A stretch of DNA of 15,586 nt. It comes from Candidatus Bathyarchaeota archaeon (GTDB taxonomy: Archaea > Thermoproteota > Bathyarchaeia > 40CM-2-53-6). Position numbers and translations under genes: made by a program. This document shows positions 12,279 to 15,586 of this stretch, piece by piece. Below the pieces are notes generated by a model, which made no database searches, was not told the origin of the DNA, and saw nothing but the letters and a program-made list of their open reading frames with translations. Each line of letters starts with the position of its first letter. Position 1 is the stretch's first letter. The DNA is taken from NCBI GenBank assembly GCA_005883695.1, contig VBBV01000124.1, positions 1 to 15,586 of the forward strand, given 5' to 3'.

Positions 12279-12581
12279 TTGGGTTTTGCACTGTGGGCTA
12301 GCGCAATAGTAGCCTTCGCGAACATAGCCATGACCCTTGCGCTGCTGGCAATTTACCTCGGGACATATAGAAAGGTCAAATCTTCCTTCACCATGGGTCT
12401 AGTTCTCTTCGGAAGCTTTTTCGTAGTGCTAAACCTAGCAATTCTCGTATTCTGGCTCTTTCTCTTCGAAAATGTGAGTTCAGCCGGCACCCTAGTGGAT
12501 CAAGCCTCAACCTACATGCTCCTTGTGAATGTAGGGGAAGCCCTCGCTCTGGCAAATCTGCTAAGAGTGACATGGAAATAG
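12279..12581 (+). CDS. Three-helix membrane protein paired with the regulator
   Basis: A 100-residue integral membrane protein with helices at about 3-28, 38-63 and 75-97 and short polar links (TYRKVKSS, ENVSSAGTLVDQ). Glu87 lies within the third helix (LVNVGEALALANLL), which is unusual and may be functional. It resembles the small hydrophobic proteins often encoded directly after ArsR-like regulators in archaea (DUF7521-like); I cannot confirm the family by eye. The start is TTG, just after an in-frame TGA at 12270. The 11-base gap to the regulator implies one transcript. A role in signal perception or in tethering the regulator is inferred from the pairing. Confidence 0.75.
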   Translation: MGFALWASAIVAFANIAMTLALLAIYLGTYRKVKSSFTMGLVLFGSFFVVLNLAILVFWLFLFENVSSAGTLVDQASTYMLLVNVGEALALANLLRVTWK

Positions 12582-12784
12582 TATAGGAACCCGGACCTCC
12601 CGCGACCATTCTGCTCAGCAAGCATCGAACCGTTGAGAAACCTGCTGCAAAAGTCCCGCAATATAGTGAACTGCAACCGTTTGTTCTCCGAGAGACGGCT
12701 TCGCTGCCGATTCTCCGTAAGCAGCCCTCTGCAGCTATCTCTAGGTAGAATATGGGTTAGATTCCGGGGAGATTTGGAAAAACC

Positions 12785-12792
12785 GTTAAGAA
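12785..12792 (+). promoter_or_regulatory. TATA-like box for the Tat-signal/DUF4331 pair
   Basis: GGAAAAACCGTTAAGAA: purine-rich stretch followed by GTTAAGAA centred about 36 bases upstream of the TTG at 12824. The rest of the 12582-12823 gap shows nothing else I can name. Confidence 0.35.
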
Positions 12793-12823
12793 GCGATCCG
12801 AGCCATGTCAGCCAGAACTCCTC

Positions 12824-13135
12824 TTGAAAGAGAATAAGAAGACTGGCGAGGAATTTGAGTCCGAACAGGACTCGAACAACAAGATATCCCGAAGAGACTT
12901 CTTGAAATATGGTGTCGGAGCTGCCGCAGTGGCGGCAGGGGCCACAGCCCTCATGGGCAGGATACCCATCCCAGCGGAGCAGCCGAAAACGCCCGCGGCG
13001 AACGATAGCGCGGAGCCGATTGTCGCCTCTGTAAGCGGTGATCAGCTAACGGTCATGAATGGAGCGGCTTCTGTGAAGGTAAAGGATGCAGGATTGGCCG
13101 CTCAGATTGCAGACAAGCTACGGGGAGGGAACTAG
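12824..13135 (+). CDS. Small secreted protein with twin-arginine signal
   Basis: A 103-residue protein. After a polar 20-residue start comes a complete Tat signal, ISRRDFLKYGVGAAAVAAGA (residues 21-40): twin Arg23-Arg24, Phe26-Leu27-Lys28 and a small-residue hydrophobic core. It ends near Ala-Leu-Met-Gly, with no clear lipobox cysteine, so the signal may be cleaved or may remain as an anchor. The remaining 55 residues are Pro/Ala-rich, then form a small module (SVSGDQLTVMNGAASVKVKD) of unknown fold. TTG is the start; the ATG at 12805 is out of frame. The DUF4331 gene begins three bases after its stop, and that protein has no signal, so this one may escort it through the Tat pore encoded at 10216-11508. 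Confidence 0.85.
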   Translation: MKENKKTGEEFESEQDSNNKISRRDFLKYGVGAAAVAAGATALMGRIPIPAEQPKTPAANDSAEPIVASVSGDQLTVMNGAASVKVKDAGLAAQIADKLRGGN

Positions 13136-13138
13136 ACA

Positions 13139-14569
13139 ATGACATCCCACAGGGAAGCCCCCAAGATTTCGAAGGATCCGGTCGCTGACAACACCGACCT
13201 GTACGCCTTTGTTAGCCCCGACAAGCCTGACACGGCAACCATTCTGGCTAACTACATCCCGTTGCAGGAACCTGCCGGGGGCCCCAACTTCAACACCTTC
13301 GGGGACGACGTACTCTATGAGATTGTGATAGACAACAATGGCGACGGAATAGAGGACATAACCTACCGGTTCAGATTCAAGACCACGATCGGAAATCCAG
13401 ACACTTTCCTCTACAACACTGGTCCCATCGGCTCCCTCACTGACTCCTCGTGGAATGTGAAGCAGTTCTACTGGGTTACAAAAGTAGTCGGACCCCGCAG
13501 GACAGGCGTATCCACAATTCTGGGCAGTAACCTCCCAACCCCGCCCGTCAATATTGGACCACGATCAACACCGAATTATACAGACCTAGCAAACGCGGCC
13601 ATCAATACCTTGAGCGATGGCTCGACCGTATTCGCCGGCCAGAGAGACGAAGCCTTCTTCGTAGATCTTGGATCGATATTCGACCTCGGAACGCTCAGAC
13701 CGGTCCAGAACTTCCACCTCATACCTACACCGGCCGCTCCAGGCGTCGATGCGACAAAAGGGTTCAGCGTTCATTCTATCGCGCTACAAGCAGCCAAGAA
13801 TAAATTGACATCAGATGGATCAAACCCCACCGATCCATTAGGAAAGAACTCAACAATCGGAATATGGGCATCAGCAAGTAGACGAAGAGCTGTAATCCTT
13901 CCAACAGGCGGAGACAATGCGCCTTCAGGCGACAACGAATCTGACGCAGTCGTGACTGGACCTTTCACGCAAGTTTCCCGGTTAGGAATGCCTTTGATCA
14001 ATGAGGTAATAATCCCGTTGGGAAAGAAAGATTTCTGGAACACATCGCTTCCTAGGTTCGACTCCCAGTTCCTCCAATACTACCAGACACCCGAACTTCA
14101 GAAGCTGCTCCCGGTGCTCTACCCAGGAGTCTTCCCGAACCTGGCAGCGGTAACTGAATCGCGCGCAGACCTCATCGCAATACTCTTGACAGGAATACCA
14201 GCGGGCATAATTCCAGGATTCCAAAACTTCACAGGGCCCCTCCAAGCTGACTATCTCCGCCTCAATCTTGCCATCCCTCCGAACAACACCAACCCCAGTC
14301 GGTTGGGACTAGTGGGTGGGGACCCGGCAGGATTCCCTAACGGGCGAAGAGTACTAGACGACGTCGTGGACATCGAAATCAAGGCGATTGCCGGCGCGAC
14401 TCTGCCACTTGTAGACAAGAACTTCACGACCGACAGTGCCGTCAGCCTAGTAACCCAAGGCATCCCACTCGGAAACCCCGTCCAACCACCCAATACCGCG
14501 CCGTTCCTGTCAGTGTTTCCCTACCTACCGCACCCAGTCCCCGGCTACGAACACTCTCACGACCCCTAG
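13139..14569 (+). CDS. DUF4331 family protein without its own signal peptide
   Basis: A 476-residue protein of the DUF4331 family, function unknown. It begins at once with the family hallmark SHREAP (3-8), DPVADNTDLYAFVSPD (13-28), then DNNGDGIED (65-73), which resembles a calcium-binding loop. Later hallmarks are QVSRLGMPLINEVIIPLGKK, DPAGFPNGRRVLDDVVDIEI and PYLPHPVPGYEHSH at the C-terminus. Many relatives are exported; here the first residues are already the mature domain, with no hydrophobic segment. GGAGG lies 10 bases upstream of the ATG. The gene follows the Tat-signal gene by three bases and is closed by a terminator hairpin. Co-export with that neighbour is inference. Low cysteine content fits an extracellular protein. 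Confidence 0.92.
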   Translation: MTSHREAPKISKDPVADNTDLYAFVSPDKPDTATILANYIPLQEPAGGPNFNTFGDDVLYEIVIDNNGDGIEDITYRFRFKTTIGNPDTFLYNTGPIGSLTDSSWNVKQFYWVTKVVGPRRTGVSTILGSNLPTPPVNIGPRSTPNYTDLANAAINTLSDGSTVFAGQRDEAFFVDLGSIFDLGTLRPVQNFHLIPTPAAPGVDATKGFSVHSIALQAAKNKLTSDGSNPTDPLGKNSTIGIWASASRRRAVILPTGGDNAPSGDNESDAVVTGPFTQVSRLGMPLINEVIIPLGKKDFWNTSLPRFDSQFLQYYQTPELQKLLPVLYPGVFPNLAAVTESRADLIAILLTGIPAGIIPGFQNFTGPLQADYLRLNLAIPPNNTNPSRLGLVGGDPAGFPNGRRVLDDVVDIEIKAIAGATLPLVDKNFTTDSAVSLVTQGIPLGNPVQPPNTAPFLSVFPYLPHPVPGYEHSHDP

Positions 14570-14580
14570 TCTTGACTAAT

Positions 14581-14615
14581 GTGTGGCTTTTACGGCCACA
14601 CTTTCCTCTATTTTT
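14581..14615 (+). terminator. Terminator hairpin after the DUF4331 gene
   Basis: GTGTGGC (14581-14587) pairs perfectly with GCCACAC (14595-14601) around a seven-base loop, followed by TTTCCTCTATTTTT. It starts 11 bases after the stop codon. This is the clearest terminator in the window. Confidence 0.7.
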
Positions 14616-14758
14616 CAAAACCAGTTCCATGATGTGTCGTGACGGCTCTACGACTTTGAACCGAAATCTCATTCCTCATCTTTGAGATCCGGATTAGAGA
14701 CAGGAGTCAGAGACCTAAGCTAGATAAGAATTAGTTTTCAGAGAATCATTTCAAAAGT

Positions 14759-14765
14759 CTTATTC
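14759..14765 (+). promoter_or_regulatory. TATA-like box for purA
   Basis: TCAAAAGTCTTATTC: CTTATTC centred 34 bases ahead of the TTG start of purA, the same heptamer as in the etfBA promoter. Between the terminator and this box (14616-14758) I see no gene; ATCTCA and TGAGAT near 14670 form a weak six-pair hairpin. Confidence 0.45.
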
Positions 14766-14795
14766 TACCGTAGTTCTACGCTGCTTGGATACCTG

Positions 14796-15586
14796 TTGCC
14801 CTGTACGGTTATTGTCGGTGGGTTCTTCGGGGACGAGGGGAAGGGGAAGATAGCCGCTTATCTAGCAATGAAGGACAAACCCGACATATGCGTTCGGGGC
14901 GGGAACGGACCGAACGCTGGCCATACCGTGATCCATGGTGGAGTCCAGTACTCCCTCAGGCTCATCCCGAGCGGCTTTGTCAACCCCTCGACACGCCTTC
15001 TCATCGGACCCGGGGTCCCCGTCGACCCGACTGTCTTACTCGAAGAGCTCCGGAAAACCGACTCCGAACGCAGGATCGAGGTTGACAACCAGTGCGCCAT
15101 CGTTGAGCCGCGCCACAAAGAACAGGAATCACGATCAGATCACTTGGCAAAGAAAGTCGGCTCTACTAAGAGCGGAGTTGGAGCGTGTAATGCAGAACGA
15201 GCCTTGAGATTGGCGAAATTGGCTCAACAGATTCCGAGCCTCAAACCGTACGTGGGCGACACTGTGGGGGAAGTTCAGAAAGCACTTTCAGACAACAAGA
15301 AAATCATGATTGAAGGGACCCAAGGCACCTTTCTAAGCCTCTATCATGGAACCTATCCCTACGTCACGTCAAAAGACACGACCGCCTCTGCAGCCTGCGC
15401 CGATGTAGGTGTCGGCCCGACTCAAGTTGACGACGTCATAGTCATCTTCAAGGCATACGTAACACGGGTAGGAGAAGGACCCTTAGAAGGGCAACTAGAC
15501 CGTGATGAAGTTGCTCGCCGTGGATGGACAGAATTTGGAACCGTCACCGGGCGCGAGAGAAGGGCAGCTCCGTTTGATTTCGCCTT
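14796..15586 (+). CDS. purA: Adenylosuccinate synthetase, archaeal short type (3' end cut by window edge)
   Basis: Catalyses the GTP-dependent joining of IMP and aspartate, the first committed step to AMP. The 263 visible codons begin MPCTVIVGGFFGDEGKGK, with catalytic Asp13 in the phosphate loop, then GGNGPNAGHTV with catalytic His43. Further on are GSTKSGVGACNAER (122-134, IMP-binding, in the archaeal rather than the bacterial GRGIGPAY form), IEGTQGTFLSLYHGTYPYVT, TASAACADVGVGP and VGEGPLEG. The sequence FGTVTGRERR lies near the window end. Archaeal enzymes are about 340 residues, so about a quarter is missing. The TTG start gives the canonical N-terminus; no ATG or GTG fits. Confidence 0.95.
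   Translation, partial: MPCTVIVGGFFGDEGKGKIAAYLAMKDKPDICVRGGNGPNAGHTVIHGGVQYSLRLIPSGFVNPSTRLLIGPGVPVDPTVLLEELRKTDSERRIEVDNQCAIVEPRHKEQESRSDHLAKKVGSTKSGVGACNAERALRLAKLAQQIPSLKPYVGDTVGEVQKALSDNKKIMIEGTQGTFLSLYHGTYPYVTSKDTTASAACADVGVGPTQVDDVIVIFKAYVTRVGEGPLEGQLDRDEVARRGWTEFGTVTGRERRAAPFDFA

Noticed and set aside
13771..14493. Minus-strand open frames within the DUF4331 gene
   Set aside because: They lie wholly inside a well-supported gene and lack coding features of their own.
1..15586. CRISPR arrays, insertion sequences, integrase or attachment sites
   Set aside because: No spaced direct repeats, transposase or integrase motifs, or terminal inverted repeats were seen; the window appears to be ordinary chromosome.

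Overview
The window looks like chromosomal DNA from an archaeon. The evidence is: a short archaeal-type adenylosuccinate synthetase, a transketolase split into two genes, a TatA/TatC pair without TatB, AbrB-type and ArsR-like winged-helix regulators, TATA-like boxes about 34-41 bases upstream of several starts, and at least one Shine-Dalgarno (GGTGATC ahead of etfA) matching the archaeal 16S 3' end. Acyl-CoA dehydrogenase, electron-transfer flavoprotein (ETF) and FixCX together suggest a respiring organism that oxidises fatty or organic acids. My best guess is a Thermoproteota/Nitrososphaeria-related lineage that does not oxidise ammonia; this is inference. Start codon use is striking: many genes begin with TTG, and etfB probably begins with CTG.

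Region 1 (1-3300, minus strand) is a sugar-phosphate operon read pfkB/rfaE-like kinase, transketolase N-terminal subunit, ribulose-phosphate 3-epimerase, transketolase C-terminal subunit (cut by the window edge). The genes are 2 bases apart or overlap. This is the core of the non-oxidative pentose phosphate pathway. The kinase has an altered catalytic loop. A tiny AbrB-type protein (3344-3508, minus) lies just upstream.

Region 2 (3640-10090) is an electron-transfer region. It holds an acyl-CoA dehydrogenase, a small membrane zinc-ribbon protein, a PIN-like protein and an unrecognised HTH-containing protein. These are followed by fixC, fixX and a small unknown gene on the plus strand, meeting etfA and etfB on the minus strand tail to tail. 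The likely flow is acyl-CoA to acyl-CoA dehydrogenase to ETF to FixC/FixX to the quinone pool. FixX lacks one expected cluster cysteine.

Region 3 (10200-11510, plus) encodes the twin-arginine translocase. TatC carries a C-terminal four-cysteine zinc ribbon and lacks a usually conserved membrane glutamate.

Region 4 (11510-12581, plus) holds a winged-helix regulator followed by a three-helix membrane protein. Two very small overlapping ORFs and a strong stem-loop lie ahead of them.

Region 5 (12824-14615, plus) is a two-gene unit: a 103-residue Tat-signal protein followed 3 bases later by a DUF4331 protein with no signal of its own, closed by a clear terminator hairpin. It suggests that the small protein carries its partner through the Tat system encoded about 1.5 kb away.

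Region 6 (14796 to the end, plus) is the 5' part of purA. I see no tRNA, rRNA, CRISPR array or insertion sequence.
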